From: Gammaproteobacteria bacterium
Lineage (GTDB): Bacteria > Pseudomonadota > Gammaproteobacteria > Pseudomonadales > Azotimanducaceae
NCBI GenBank assembly: GCA_018666555.1
Contig: JABIZD010000069.1
Coordinates: forward strand, 1-48,217
Direction: 5' to 3'
Length of the DNA stretch: 48,217 bases
Below are positions 1 to 7,762 of this stretch, in pieces (the stretch's first letter is position 1; each line of letters begins with the position of its first letter). The notes below the pieces were generated by a model. The model was not told the origin of the DNA and did no database searches. It was given only the letters and a program-made list of their open reading frames with translations. The position numbers and the translations under genes are program-made.

Positions 1-24
1 ATGATGGTGATGATGGTGATTCAT
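1..24 (-). CDS. gspJ: Partial gspJ start (type II secretion minor pseudopilin), MNHHHHHH leader
   Basis: Only the first eight codons lie in the window, read on the minus strand: Met-Asn followed by six histidines. The ATG overlaps the gspI stop codon by one base (TGATGA). A GGGAAAG sequence sits about five bases upstream as a ribosome-binding site. In type II secretion operons the gene after gspI is normally gspJ, whose prepilin leader is short and positively charged before the GFTLIE-type cleavage site. The identity is therefore inferred from position; the start itself is well supported. A His-run leader is unusual but would be removed by the prepilin peptidase. Confidence 0.55.
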
Positions 25-413
25 CAATACTTTCCCAGGAAGCCAGTCAAAGCAGCCAATACGCGATCCGGGGCTTCAGATAACATCACCGAAACCTCGA
101 CTCGCTTCAAGTCTGGATCCTCGGTATTCACAAGCCGAATATTTACCTGCCATTTTCTATTAGCAGCCGAAACCGTATAGCTGTCGCGACCGGAACTGAA
201 ATTACGACCAGCTTCTCTTGGTGGAATAAGCAATTCATTGAGGGCATTTTTCGCCACTGTCCAGGCCAGCACCTGTTCCTCGACCCGCACCGTCTGCTGA
301 ATCCCCAGTGAAGCGTTGCGACTCAAGGCCGCTGCCACGATGGCAAAAACTGCCAGGGCGATCATCACCTCTATCAGCGTAAAACCCGAGGAAGGTTTAC
401 CGGCTCGTTTCAT
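24..413 (-). CDS. gspI: Type II secretion system minor pseudopilin GspI
   Basis: Minor pseudopilin of the type II secretion pseudopilus tip, inserted in the inner membrane and cleaved by the prepilin peptidase. Using the ATG at 413 gives 129 residues: a short basic leader, then the prepilin motif SGFTLIEVMIALAVF with the invariant Glu at +5 and a hydrophobic helix, then a small C-terminal globular domain. I chose this start over the longer reading from 476 because a GGGGGCAGGTG ribosome-binding site lies directly upstream and the leader length becomes normal. The start overlaps the end of gspH by 17 bases and the stop overlaps the next ATG, so translation in this operon is coupled. Confidence 0.9.
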   Translation of the reverse strand: MKRAGKPSSGFTLIEVMIALAVFAIVAAALSRNASLGIQQTVRVEEQVLAWTVAKNALNELLIPPREAGRNFSSGRDSYTVSAANRKWQVNIRLVNTEDPDLKRVEVSVMLSEAPDRVLAALTGFLGKY

Positions 414-960
414 CACCTGCCCCCAGCCACTTGAAAGAGCCAAAACCATCGGTTTCCAGCGTCTTTGAATTCCCACTTGCTGACGTCAGGGTCAAACTAA
501 ATACGGTGGTCTCACCACTTGATAGGAACAGGATAGGAGGAGGTTTCTTTTTACCTTTTGAGGATTCATCCGAACCATCGTCATCATCCAGTCCAGTGTT
601 ACTATCAATAGAAAATGTAAACGGCTTAGATTCAATGCTAAAGCTAAGGTTTACATCGTCCGGTATGTCATGCGCGATCAGTGGAGGCGAATTCATCTCA
701 TACCATTGCTGGGCTAATTCATCGTAAATATAGAATGAATAACGATTTCTGTCTGGTTGAATAGCGAGTTCGCTGGATTGTATCTGGGACTCCTCAACCG
801 CCATTTCCAGAACCAGCTTCAACCTTGCAGCTTCCTGCTCAAGACTGTCGGACCTGACAAACCCAGGCAAGGTAACCAAAACAAGTCCTGTCATAACCGA
901 AATCACAAACAGAACCACTAGAATTTCAATCAGGGTGAAACCCCTGGACTGTCCTAGCAT
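397..960 (-). CDS. gspH: Type II secretion system pseudopilin GspH
   Basis: Minor pseudopilin that links the GspI-J-K tip complex to the GspG shaft in the type II secretion pseudopilus. The 187-residue product starts with a seven-residue leader and the cleavage motif RGFTLIEILVVLFVI, followed by a hydrophobic N-terminal helix. The C-terminal domain contains an acidic Asp/Ser-rich loop (DDDDGSDESSKGKKK, about residues 125-139) that looks like a surface insertion. The ATG at 960 is preferred to a TTG one codon earlier. It lies eight bases after the gspG stop codon with only a weak ribosome-binding site, so translation probably depends on coupling to gspG. Confidence 0.85.
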   Translation of the reverse strand: MLGQSRGFTLIEILVVLFVISVMTGLVLVTLPGFVRSDSLEQEAARLKLVLEMAVEESQIQSSELAIQPDRNRYSFYIYDELAQQWYEMNSPPLIAHDIPDDVNLSFSIESKPFTFSIDSNTGLDDDDGSDESSKGKKKPPPILFLSSGETTVFSLTLTSASGNSKTLETDGFGSFKWLGAGDETSR

Positions 961-968
961 CAATTTAA

Positions 969-1388
969 TCAGAAGTCAGAAAGTTTAAGGTCAGCGTCAA
1001 CACCTTCACCGCTTTCCTTTCGATCTGAACCCAGGGAGTAGACTTCGGCCTTTCGATCTTCGCTAAAATAAAGATACTTTTCACCCCAGGGATCAACTGG
1101 CACACGTTTTAAGTATCCATCCGCATTCCAGCGTCGCGGTTCAGGATAACCGGAAGGTTCATCCACCAGTGCCTCCAAGCCTTGATCTGTACTGGGGTAA
1201 TGACCATTATCCATGCGGTACAAGTCCAGGGCATTACCAATCTGCTGTATGTCCGACCTTGCAGCCGTTACCCTGGCTTCATCAGGCCGACCAACCAGAT
1301 TTGGCACCACCAAGGCACCGAGAATACCCAGAATGACCACTACAACCATAATTTCGATTAGCGTGAAACCTGATTCTTTTCGTTTCAT
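969..1388 (-). CDS. gspG: Type II secretion system major pseudopilin GspG
   Basis: Major subunit of the type II secretion pseudopilus. The 139-residue protein has the leader MKRKES, the cleavage motif GFTLIEIMVVVVILGIL and the conserved GspG core: PNLVGRPDEARVTAA, DIQQIGNALDLYRMDNGHYP, STDQGLEALV, and the C-terminal DPWGEKYLYF and YSLGSDR segments that form the calcium-binding loop region. The ATG at 1388 is preferred to the GTG two codons upstream because AGAAGG is correctly spaced from it. The gene follows gspF after a 58-base gap containing a hairpin, and that gap could allow this abundant subunit to be expressed more strongly than its neighbours. Confidence 0.95.
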   Translation of the reverse strand: MKRKESGFTLIEIMVVVVILGILGALVVPNLVGRPDEARVTAARSDIQQIGNALDLYRMDNGHYPSTDQGLEALVDEPSGYPEPRRWNADGYLKRVPVDPWGEKYLYFSEDRKAEVYSLGSDRKESGEGVDADLKLSDF

Positions 1389-1419
1389 AATCACCTTCTC
1401 TCTCAGCAGCTAAATCAAT

Positions 1420-1440
1420 CCGGCATCGCCAAAATACCGG
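1420..1440 (-). other. Intercistronic hairpin between gspF and gspG
   Basis: On the minus strand CCGGTAT and ATGCCGG form a 7-bp stem (one G-U pair) with a seven-base loop. No T-run follows, so it is not a convincing terminator. Its place just upstream of the major pseudopilin gene would suit an RNA-processing or stabilising element. That role is inferred. Confidence 0.3.
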
Positions 1441-1446
1441 ACAGTA

Positions 1447-2676
1447 TCATACCACTAACTGGTTAAGATTAATGATCGGCAAGAGAATTGCCATTACAAT
1501 CGTAAACACGGCGCCGCCCATGAATACTAACATTAGAGGCCCGATCAGGCTCAACAAGGTTGCAAGCAGCACTTCTACGTCCTGCTGCATGTGTTTGGCC
1601 ACACGCTCCAGCATTTGGTCTAATTCACCACTGGCTTCTCCACTGGCAATCATATAAAGCATCATTGGCGGGAAGTAGCCACTTTGCTCTAGCGCTGACT
1701 GCAGACTGGAACCTTCTCTGACTTTCACCGTAGCCTCCTTTACCTGAAGGCGCAGCCAGGTATTAGATATAACACCACCTGATATCTGCATCGCATCGAC
1801 CAAAGGGACTCCAGAGGACGACAGAATACTCAGTGTGCTGGCAAACTGAGCGGTATTTCTACCGCGGCTCATTTTTGCAACGATTGGAATATGCAACATT
1901 CTCTGATCGAATTTAAGTCGGAAAGCAGCGACAGCCAGCAGACGTCTAAAACCCAGTGCTGCAAATACCACCATTACGACCATCAGCAGGCCATAATTCA
2001 TAACAAAATCACTGGCGCCGATAATCATTTGTGTCAGCGCAGGCAACGCCTGACCTGTATCGGCAAATACGTCAACAATATCCGGGACAACGTAGCCTAA
2101 CAGGCCGGCTAGGATAGCAACGGTAAGAATCAGCAACAATACCGGATAGATCATGGCCTGCTGAATCCGCAAACCAGACGCGTATTGGGCTTCACTAAAA
2201 TCGGCCAATTGATTGAGCACCTGCTCAAGATGACCGGACGATTCACCCGCTTCTACAGTCGCACGATATAAGGGAGGAAAAGCCCGGGGATATTCCTGAA
2301 GACTTCGCGCAAATGAATAACCTTCCATCACTTTTGCACGCACCGTCACCAGCATCAGTTGAGTCTTTGCAGACTCTGTCTGCTTCGAGACCGCAAATAA
2401 AGACTCCTCAACCGACAAACCAGCCGCAATGAGTGTCGCCAGTTGACGGGTCACCAGGGCGCGATCGCTGACAGATAATCGCGACCCAAAAATGTCAAAG
2501 GAAGCGCCGGTTTTACTTAAATTTTTCTGGCTTGCAGCTGAGGTCAATTCCACCTTTAGCGGAGCCAGCGTGCGATCTCGGAGGATCTGCCTAACCTGGC
2601 GAGCAGAATCTCCTTCTATAATCCCTTTTTTAGACCGGCCCTTCCGATCAAGCGCTTCAAACTCATAGGCTGGCAC
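1447..2676 (-). CDS. gspF: Type II secretion system inner membrane protein GspF
   Basis: Polytopic inner-membrane platform protein of the type II secretion system that contacts the GspE ATPase. The 409-residue product has the family's N-terminal opening (AYEFEALDRKGRSKKGIIEG) and two repeated T2SSF cytoplasmic domains (roughly residues 70-195 and 275-395). Each domain is followed by hydrophobic segments, one near residues 175-200 and one at the C-terminus ending ILLPIINLNQLVV. The start is GTG at 2676, with AAGG nine bases upstream inside the end of gspE; no in-frame ATG competes. The gap to gspE is 13 bases. Confidence 0.95.
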   Translation of the reverse strand: MPAYEFEALDRKGRSKKGIIEGDSARQVRQILRDRTLAPLKVELTSAASQKNLSKTGASFDIFGSRLSVSDRALVTRQLATLIAAGLSVEESLFAVSKQTESAKTQLMLVTVRAKVMEGYSFARSLQEYPRAFPPLYRATVEAGESSGHLEQVLNQLADFSEAQYASGLRIQQAMIYPVLLLILTVAILAGLLGYVVPDIVDVFADTGQALPALTQMIIGASDFVMNYGLLMVVMVVFAALGFRRLLAVAAFRLKFDQRMLHIPIVAKMSRGRNTAQFASTLSILSSSGVPLVDAMQISGGVISNTWLRLQVKEATVKVREGSSLQSALEQSGYFPPMMLYMIASGEASGELDQMLERVAKHMQQDVEVLLATLLSLIGPLMLVFMGGAVFTIVMAILLPIINLNQLVV

Positions 2677-2689
2677 TTAACATCACCTT

Positions 2690-4186
2690 CTAATCTTCCA
2701 TGGTTACACGAAGTATTTCGTCAATGGTAGTTTCACCACTTAACACCTTGAGTCTTCCATCTGTCCGAATCCCGGAAGTCTTCTTCCTTGCCTGCGCTTC
2801 CATTTCCTGTTCAGAAGCCCCACTATGAATCATTCTGCTGATATCATCGTCAATGATAATAACTTCATAAATCCCCATTCGGCCTCGATAGCCTTCAGAA
2901 GCACACTCCTCACACCCCTCTGCCCTGTACAAAGTCTGACTCTTTCGACGCGATAACTTGAGAAAATCTTTTTCATAATCATCGGCCTGATAAGCTTGCT
3001 TACAATGCTTGCAGAGCACCCTTACTAATCGCTGGGCGATAAGTCCTGCCACACTGTTGGACAGCAAATAGGGTTGTACTCCCATGTTAGCCAGACGAGT
3101 AATTGCCCCAATGGCCGTATTGGTATGTAGGGTGGATAACACCAAGTGTCCTGTAAGACTAGCTTGAACCGCTATATCTGCTGTTTCGTAATCGCGACTT
3201 TCACCCACCATGACCACATCTGGATCCTGCCGGAGAATTGCTCGCAAACCTTTAGCAAAGGTCATATTCGCTTTCAAGTTCACCTGTGTCTGGCCGACCC
3301 CTTCTACATCATATTCAATTGGATCTTCAACGGTGAGGATATTCCGGCTGGCATCATTCAACTGATAGAGGCCCGCATAAAGGCTGGTTGATTTACCTGA
3401 CCCGGTTGGACCCGTCACGAGGATAATACCATGTGGTCGTTGCAACAATACCTGCATTGCCTCCAGGTCTTTTTCTCGCATTCCCAGATGCGTTAAATCT
3501 CGAGAGCCTTCCTGCTTATCTAGTAAACGCAACACTACTCGTTCACCATTACTGGCAGGAATAGTCGACACTCGCACATCAACTTCTTTGCCTCCTACCC
3601 GGACAGAAATACGGCCATCCTGGGGCAGGCGCTTCTCGGCAATATCCAATTTTGCCATGACTTTAATTCTAGATACCAATAGCGGTGCCAGAGCTCTTCT
3701 CGGAGATACCACCTCTCTTAACACGCCATCAACACGAAACCGAATAAGCAATCGCCTTTCATAGGTCTCAACGTGAACGTCTGACGCGTTCAATTTTACC
3801 GCTTCAGCTAATAAACTATTAATAAGCCGTATAATTGGAGCATCATCATCCTGTTCCAGCAAATCACCACTTTCGGGTAACTGATCGACCAGACTTGATA
3901 GATCCAGGCTATCGCCAAGATCCTCAATCAATTGCATTGCCTCGCCAGAATCTTCCTCATAAGTGCGCGAAAGATCAGCCTCGAATGCTTGCTGAGCCAC
4001 AGCTTTAAAGATGACAGGCACCCCTGCAAATCTGCGCACCTCAGCCAATATTGCTGAATCAGGCTCTCGCTGGTAACGCAATTCCATACAGCCATCCTGG
4101 TTCATCGGCAGCAGAAGCACCCCATGTCGCTTGGCGAAACTGAACGGTAGGCGTCTGCTCATAGAAACCGCTTGCTGATCCGACAT
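2690..4186 (-). CDS. gspE: Type II secretion system ATPase GspE
   Basis: Cytoplasmic hexameric ATPase that powers pseudopilus assembly. From the ATG at 4186 (498 residues) it opens with the usual LPFSFAKRHGVLL segment, then the N2 domain (DAPIIRLINSLLAEAVKLNASDVH) and Walker A GPTGSGKST (about 259-267). The Walker B region reads ILRQDPDVVMVGESRD, followed by the His-box STLHTNTA. Both CxxC pairs of the GspE zinc domain are present (about residues 392/395 and 425/428). The Walker B glutamate is kept, but the next residue is Ser where most GspE proteins have Ile (GEIRD). A longer reading from a GTG at 4264 adds 26 residues without family support. It is the first gene of the operon; gspC and gspD are not beside it. 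Confidence 0.93.
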   Translation of the reverse strand: MSDQQAVSMSRRLPFSFAKRHGVLLLPMNQDGCMELRYQREPDSAILAEVRRFAGVPVIFKAVAQQAFEADLSRTYEEDSGEAMQLIEDLGDSLDLSSLVDQLPESGDLLEQDDDAPIIRLINSLLAEAVKLNASDVHVETYERRLLIRFRVDGVLREVVSPRRALAPLLVSRIKVMAKLDIAEKRLPQDGRISVRVGGKEVDVRVSTIPASNGERVVLRLLDKQEGSRDLTHLGMREKDLEAMQVLLQRPHGIILVTGPTGSGKSTSLYAGLYQLNDASRNILTVEDPIEYDVEGVGQTQVNLKANMTFAKGLRAILRQDPDVVMVGESRDYETADIAVQASLTGHLVLSTLHTNTAIGAITRLANMGVQPYLLSNSVAGLIAQRLVRVLCKHCKQAYQADDYEKDFLKLSRRKSQTLYRAEGCEECASEGYRGRMGIYEVIIIDDDISRMIHSGASEQEMEAQARKKTSGIRTDGRLKVLSGETTIDEILRVTMED

Positions 4187-4266
4187 ATTGACAACCCACT
4201 GTTGCAGCGACACCGCTGACCCTATGAATGTAAAAAAACTAACGCTACTTAATGTGTACCGCACAG

Positions 4267-4296
4267 GTACGTGTTGGTGTACGTGTACGTGTACGT
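4267..4296 (+). repeat. Short GTGTAC/GTACGT tandem repeat upstream of gspE
   Basis: A 30-base stretch made almost wholly of alternating GTACGT and GTGT units, with three consecutive copies of GTGTAC near its right end. It lies between gspE and the divergent LysR gene, about 80 bases upstream of the preferred gspE start. The unit contains the palindrome GTAC. It may be a slippage-prone spacer in the promoter region of the secretion operon; no function is shown. Confidence 0.6.
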
Positions 4297-4494
4297 ATTC
4301 GAAGTGGCTGATTTCTCAACCTACTCGCACAAGCAGTGTCTGAGGCCACTAGTACTGCAAACCCGAAATACTATAAATTAGCGATTAATTACAGCAAATT
4401 ACAAACCCAACACCCTGAATCATAATCGAAATACCCCGGAATCGCTTGTATTACTTCAATAAACTACCGACATGGAGTACTATCAAACAAACTT

Positions 4495-5433
4495 ATGCAG
4501 GATCCTGCCACCATGAAACTCAGTGATATTGATCTGAATCTATTTGTCGTATTCAACGCCATTTACACTGAAGGAAATTTAACCAGAGCGGGTGAAATAA
4601 TTGGCATAACACAGCCGGCAGTTTCAAACTCCCTATCAAGACTGAGATCACTATTTGATGACCCGCTTTTTGTGCGCACCGCCGATGGCATGATACCAAC
4701 ACCGGTCGCCCAGAATATCATCGGATCAATCCGACAAGGGTTAGAGCTGTTCAGATCAAGTGTTCAGGAAAGCGAACAATTCGATCCAAAACTTTCAGAT
4801 AAACGCTTCAGGATTTCCATGAGCGATCTCCAGCAGGCCGTCTATTTGCCTAATCTAGTCAAAAGCATGAAGCATTATGCGCCTAATACGGCTGCTGAGT
4901 GTTACCAGGTTCGGCGCCGTGACCTCAATATAGAACTGGCTTCGGGGAACCTTGACCTCGCCTTTGATGTGGCCTTAACACCTGACCCTCAGATCAAACA
5001 AGTCCAGTTAAAATCTATCCCTCAGGTCTGTGCTGTGCGTAAGGACCACCCGTTAATCAAGGACCAGCTAAGTCTTGAACATTATCTTGCCCTTGAACAC
5101 CTGCACATCTCATCGCGCCGTGGTGGTCTTGGAATAGTCGACCTGGCCTTGGGTAAAATGGGAGAAAAAAGAAAGATTGCGATACGTACCCAGCATTACA
5201 TGTGCGCACCTCAATTAATCGCCGGGTCTAACCTCGCCGTTACGGTCCCCTTAAATTTTGCTACATTTCTGAAGAATGTCGTACCAGTCAAATTCTTGCC
5301 ACTGCCTTTCGATGTGCAGGAACTCCAAACCCACCTGTATTGGCATGAAAGTACAGATAAAGACCAGGCTAACCAGTGGTTAAGAAAAATCATCATACAA
5401 CAAGGTTCTGATTCTGCGACACCGACGGAGTAA
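4495..5433 (+). CDS. LysR-family transcriptional regulator
   Basis: DNA-binding transcriptional regulator of the LysR family, 312 residues. The N-terminal winged helix-turn-helix (about residues 10-70) shows the signature DIDLNLFVVFNAIYTEGNLTRAGE followed by ITQPAVSNSLSRLRSLFDDPLFVR. The remainder matches the two-lobed effector-binding domain. An ATG at 4513, preceded by AGGA ten bases upstream, is an equally good start and would remove six residues. The stop is five bases before pyrB, so the two genes are probably co-transcribed. The effector is unknown. The NodD/LeuO-like opening does not settle a subfamily, and a link to pyrimidine control rests on position only. Confidence 0.9.
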   Translation: MQDPATMKLSDIDLNLFVVFNAIYTEGNLTRAGEIIGITQPAVSNSLSRLRSLFDDPLFVRTADGMIPTPVAQNIIGSIRQGLELFRSSVQESEQFDPKLSDKRFRISMSDLQQAVYLPNLVKSMKHYAPNTAAECYQVRRRDLNIELASGNLDLAFDVALTPDPQIKQVQLKSIPQVCAVRKDHPLIKDQLSLEHYLALEHLHISSRRGGLGIVDLALGKMGEKRKIAIRTQHYMCAPQLIAGSNLAVTVPLNFATFLKNVVPVKFLPLPFDVQELQTHLYWHESTDKDQANQWLRKIIIQQGSDSATPTE

Positions 5434-5438
5434 GCTCT

Positions 5439-6452
5439 ATGGACTTTAAGGGTAGTCATATCCTTAGTGTTGATCAATTTGATCGTCACTCGGTTGAGGC
5501 AATTTTTAAGGTTGCTGACTCAATGATTCCCTATGCATCCAGGCAAAGCGTCACCCGCGTCTTGGAAGGAGCCATCCTCGGCAACATGTTTTTCGAGCCC
5601 AGTACCCGCACGCGGGTCAGTTTTGGTTGTGCCTGGAACCTGTTGGGCGGTGAAGTCAGGGAAACCACAGAAATAAAGTCATCTGCCATAGCAAAGGGTG
5701 AGTCCTTTTACGATACTGCAAGAGTGCTCAGTGGTTACAGCGATATGATTGTCATGCGTCATCAAACCGCTGGGTCCGTTGAGGAATTCTCGCGCGCCAG
5801 TCGGGTCCCGGTTATCAATGGCGGTGATGGTGCCAATGAGCACCCCAGCCAAGCCCTGCTTGACTTGTATACCATAAGCAGGGAGATGGCCCACCGGGGT
5901 CAAAGTATCGATAATCTGCACATAGCCCTGGTTGGCGATCTCAAATTTGGCCGAGCGGTTCACTCCTTATGTATGCTGCTGACTTTATTCGATAATATTC
6001 ATTTCACTTTAATTTCTCCTGAAGAGTTAAAACTGGAACCACAATACATCGAAAAAATTAAGTCCAGTGCACATGTGGTGACAGAGTCAACCGAGTTACA
6101 GGCAGGCATACAAGATGCTGACATCATTTACGTAACCCGCACCCAGGAAGAGCGTTTTGCCTCATCCGAAGAGGCCAGCCGCTATAAAGGCCTATTCAGG
6201 TTGAATCAGGCTATTTACACCGAATTCTGCAAACCCAATACCGTCATCATGCACCCGCTGCCAAGAGACTCCAGAGCCGATGCCAACGAACTTGATAATG
6301 ATCTGAATGAAAACCCTAATCTGGCAATATTCAGGCAAACTGACAATGGGGTGCTGATCCGTATGGCATTGTTCGCTCTTATACTGGATGTTGTTGAACA
6401 GCTACCCGCTTCCTCGAGACCAGTGAACTGGTATACCGCCAGACGGTTTTAG
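5439..6452 (+). CDS. pyrB: Aspartate carbamoyltransferase catalytic subunit
   Basis: Catalyses carbamoyl phosphate + L-aspartate to N-carbamoyl-L-aspartate, the committed step of pyrimidine synthesis. Carbamoyl-phosphate motif FFEPSTRTR (51-59), HPSQALLDLYT (135-145), VGDLKFGRAVHSL (165-177) and HPLPRDSRADANELDND (272-288) are all intact. At 337 residues it is longer than E. coli PyrB (311) and resembles the longer form I recall from Shewanella-type bacteria, including the C-terminal VNWYTARRF extension. No pyrI regulatory subunit or pyrC lies beside it. GGAG eight bases upstream, inside the end of the LysR gene, serves as ribosome-binding site. Confidence 0.95.
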   Translation: MDFKGSHILSVDQFDRHSVEAIFKVADSMIPYASRQSVTRVLEGAILGNMFFEPSTRTRVSFGCAWNLLGGEVRETTEIKSSAIAKGESFYDTARVLSGYSDMIVMRHQTAGSVEEFSRASRVPVINGGDGANEHPSQALLDLYTISREMAHRGQSIDNLHIALVGDLKFGRAVHSLCMLLTLFDNIHFTLISPEELKLEPQYIEKIKSSAHVVTESTELQAGIQDADIIYVTRTQEERFASSEEASRYKGLFRLNQAIYTEFCKPNTVIMHPLPRDSRADANELDNDLNENPNLAIFRQTDNGVLIRMALFALILDVVEQLPASSRPVNWYTARRF

Positions 6453-6525
6453 GTATGATAGATGCTCAAATTTAGATAACGACCTGACGCTGTCACTTCA
6501 ATAATCCACTTCGAGACCCGAACTT

Positions 6526-7479
6526 ATGCTACATCAATCTATTCTTGAAACAATTGGCAACACCCCAATCGTAAAAATCAAGCGTATGGCACCGGAGGGG
6601 CAAACTTTTTATGTCAAAGTAGAGGCTTTTAACCCCATGGCTTCGGTCAAAGATCGTCTGGCCATCGCCATCATTGAAACTGCAGAACAACAAAGCAAGC
6701 TGAAACCAGGACAGACCGTCATCGAGGCAACTTCCGGGAATACCGGTATCGCCCTGGCTATGGTCTGCGCCGCAAAAGGTTATCCCTTTGTCGCTACCAT
6801 GGTGGAGACTTTCTCCATAGAACGCCGAAAAATCATGAAAGCGCTCGGCGCTAAGGTGATATTAACCCCTGCTGCAGAGAAGGGTACAGGCATGGTCAAA
6901 AGAGCCGAGCAGCTGGCCCAAAAACACGGTTGGTTCCTGGCAAACCAGTTCGAAAACCCAGCTAACCCGGCCTATCACAGGAACACGACAGCACCAGAGA
7001 TCCTACGCGACTTTGCTGGTAGCGCGCTGGATTATTTCGTCAGCGGCTGGGGTACTGGCGGCACTATAACCGGGACTGCGCAAGTGCTCAAGGCTGCTCG
7101 AAGCAACATTAGGGTCATTGGCGTTGAACCTGCTGGTGCAGCCATGTTATCCGGAAAAGATTGGGCACCGCATAAGATACAAGGCTGGACGCCAGACTTT
7201 ATACCCGGCGTCCTGTCAGCGGATGTAATTGACGAACTGATCACTGTAACCGATGGCGAAGCCCTGGAGGCAGCTCAGCGACTAGCCCGGGAAGAAGCTA
7301 TTTTCTGCGGAATATCGTCTGGAGCAACCATGGCAGGTGCTATTAAAGCCGCCCAGGCAGCCCCTCCGGGAAGTACCTTCTGCATTATGTTGCCAGATAC
7401 CGGTGAACGCTATCTATCCACCCCGTTATTTGAAAATATATCTGAAAGTAGTGATGATGACTGGTTATCTGAACAATAA
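6526..7479 (+). CDS. cysK: Cysteine synthase (O-acetylserine sulfhydrylase)
   Basis: PLP enzyme making cysteine from O-acetyl-L-serine and sulfide. The PLP lysine lies in NPMASVKDR (Lys42). TSGNTG (69-74) is the substrate/cofactor loop, and GWGTGGTITG is the phosphate-binding glycine loop. The C-terminal LPDTGERYLSTPLF is typical of CysK rather than CysM, although the KIQGWTPDFIPG segment is somewhat divergent. The 317-residue length is normal. The protein ends with an acidic tail, SESSDDDWLSEQ. The gene follows pyrB after 73 bases, and a short hairpin lies immediately after the stop. Confidence 0.9.
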   Translation: MLHQSILETIGNTPIVKIKRMAPEGQTFYVKVEAFNPMASVKDRLAIAIIETAEQQSKLKPGQTVIEATSGNTGIALAMVCAAKGYPFVATMVETFSIERRKIMKALGAKVILTPAAEKGTGMVKRAEQLAQKHGWFLANQFENPANPAYHRNTTAPEILRDFAGSALDYFVSGWGTGGTITGTAQVLKAARSNIRVIGVEPAGAAMLSGKDWAPHKIQGWTPDFIPGVLSADVIDELITVTDGEALEAAQRLAREEAIFCGISSGATMAGAIKAAQAAPPGSTFCIMLPDTGERYLSTPLFENISESSDDDWLSEQ

Positions 7480-7480
7480 G

Positions 7481-7500
7481 GCTATGCTCCAAGGCATAGC
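7481..7500 (+). terminator. Hairpin after cysK, possible weak terminator
   Basis: GCTATGC and GCATAGC form a perfect 7-bp stem around the loop TCCAAG, starting one base after the cysK stop codon. The following bases (ATTGCCTAATTAG) contain no proper T-run. It could be a 3'-end stabilising hairpin or an inefficient terminator. Confidence 0.4.
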
Positions 7501-7657
7501 ATTGCCTAATTAGTCTCGTAAAACCAACCCTTAAAGACGCTTACCTGGTCAATAATATCGCCTTATAACAGGTCAGCGACAAGACCAGCCACAAAGGCTT
7601 GCCTACTGTTTCAACTGGCTATTTATCTTTTTTATCTATATTGAGAAAACCAACTGT

Positions 7658-7762
7658 CAGTTAAATGACGCTAACACTCAGTTAATCGAAGCCAATGCTC
7701 AGTTAAAAGAAGCTAACGCTCAATCAAGACAAGCTGGTTATCAGTTAAGACAGGCTGTTCAT
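7658..7762 (+). repeat. Five tandem 21-bp units reading as a heptad-like QLxEANA repeat
   Basis: Five imperfect direct repeats of 21 bases begin at 7658, 7679, 7700, 7721 and 7742. Each starts CAGTTAA or CAATCAA, and most continue with a GAAGCTAACGCT-like half. Because 21 is a multiple of three, the plus strand reads in one frame as QLNDANT, QLIEANA, QLKEANA, QSRQAGY, QLRQAVH, which is coiled-coil-like. The open frame runs stop to stop from 7556 to 7894 and begins with a hydrophobic stretch (WLFIFFIYI). It has no ATG, GTG or TTG before the repeats, so it is not called a gene. It could be the remnant of a membrane-anchored coiled-coil gene. Apart from the hairpin after cysK, nothing else is seen in the 7480-7657 stretch. 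Confidence 0.75.

Noticed and set aside
1-20. ATG/GTG-rich stretch at the window edge as vector-derived His-tag contamination.
   Set aside because: The mixed CAC/CAT codons could fit a tag, but the exact ATG overlap with the gspI stop and the correctly spaced ribosome-binding site fit a native operon gene.
431-727. Plus-strand ORF of 98 codons opposite gspH.
   Set aside because: It is the antisense shadow of gspH, which has clear pseudopilin motifs.
4380-4402. TAATT-ACAGC-AAATTA inverted repeat as the LysR operator.
   Set aside because: AT-rich and short, with no T-N11-A spacing that stands out from the surrounding AT-rich sequence.
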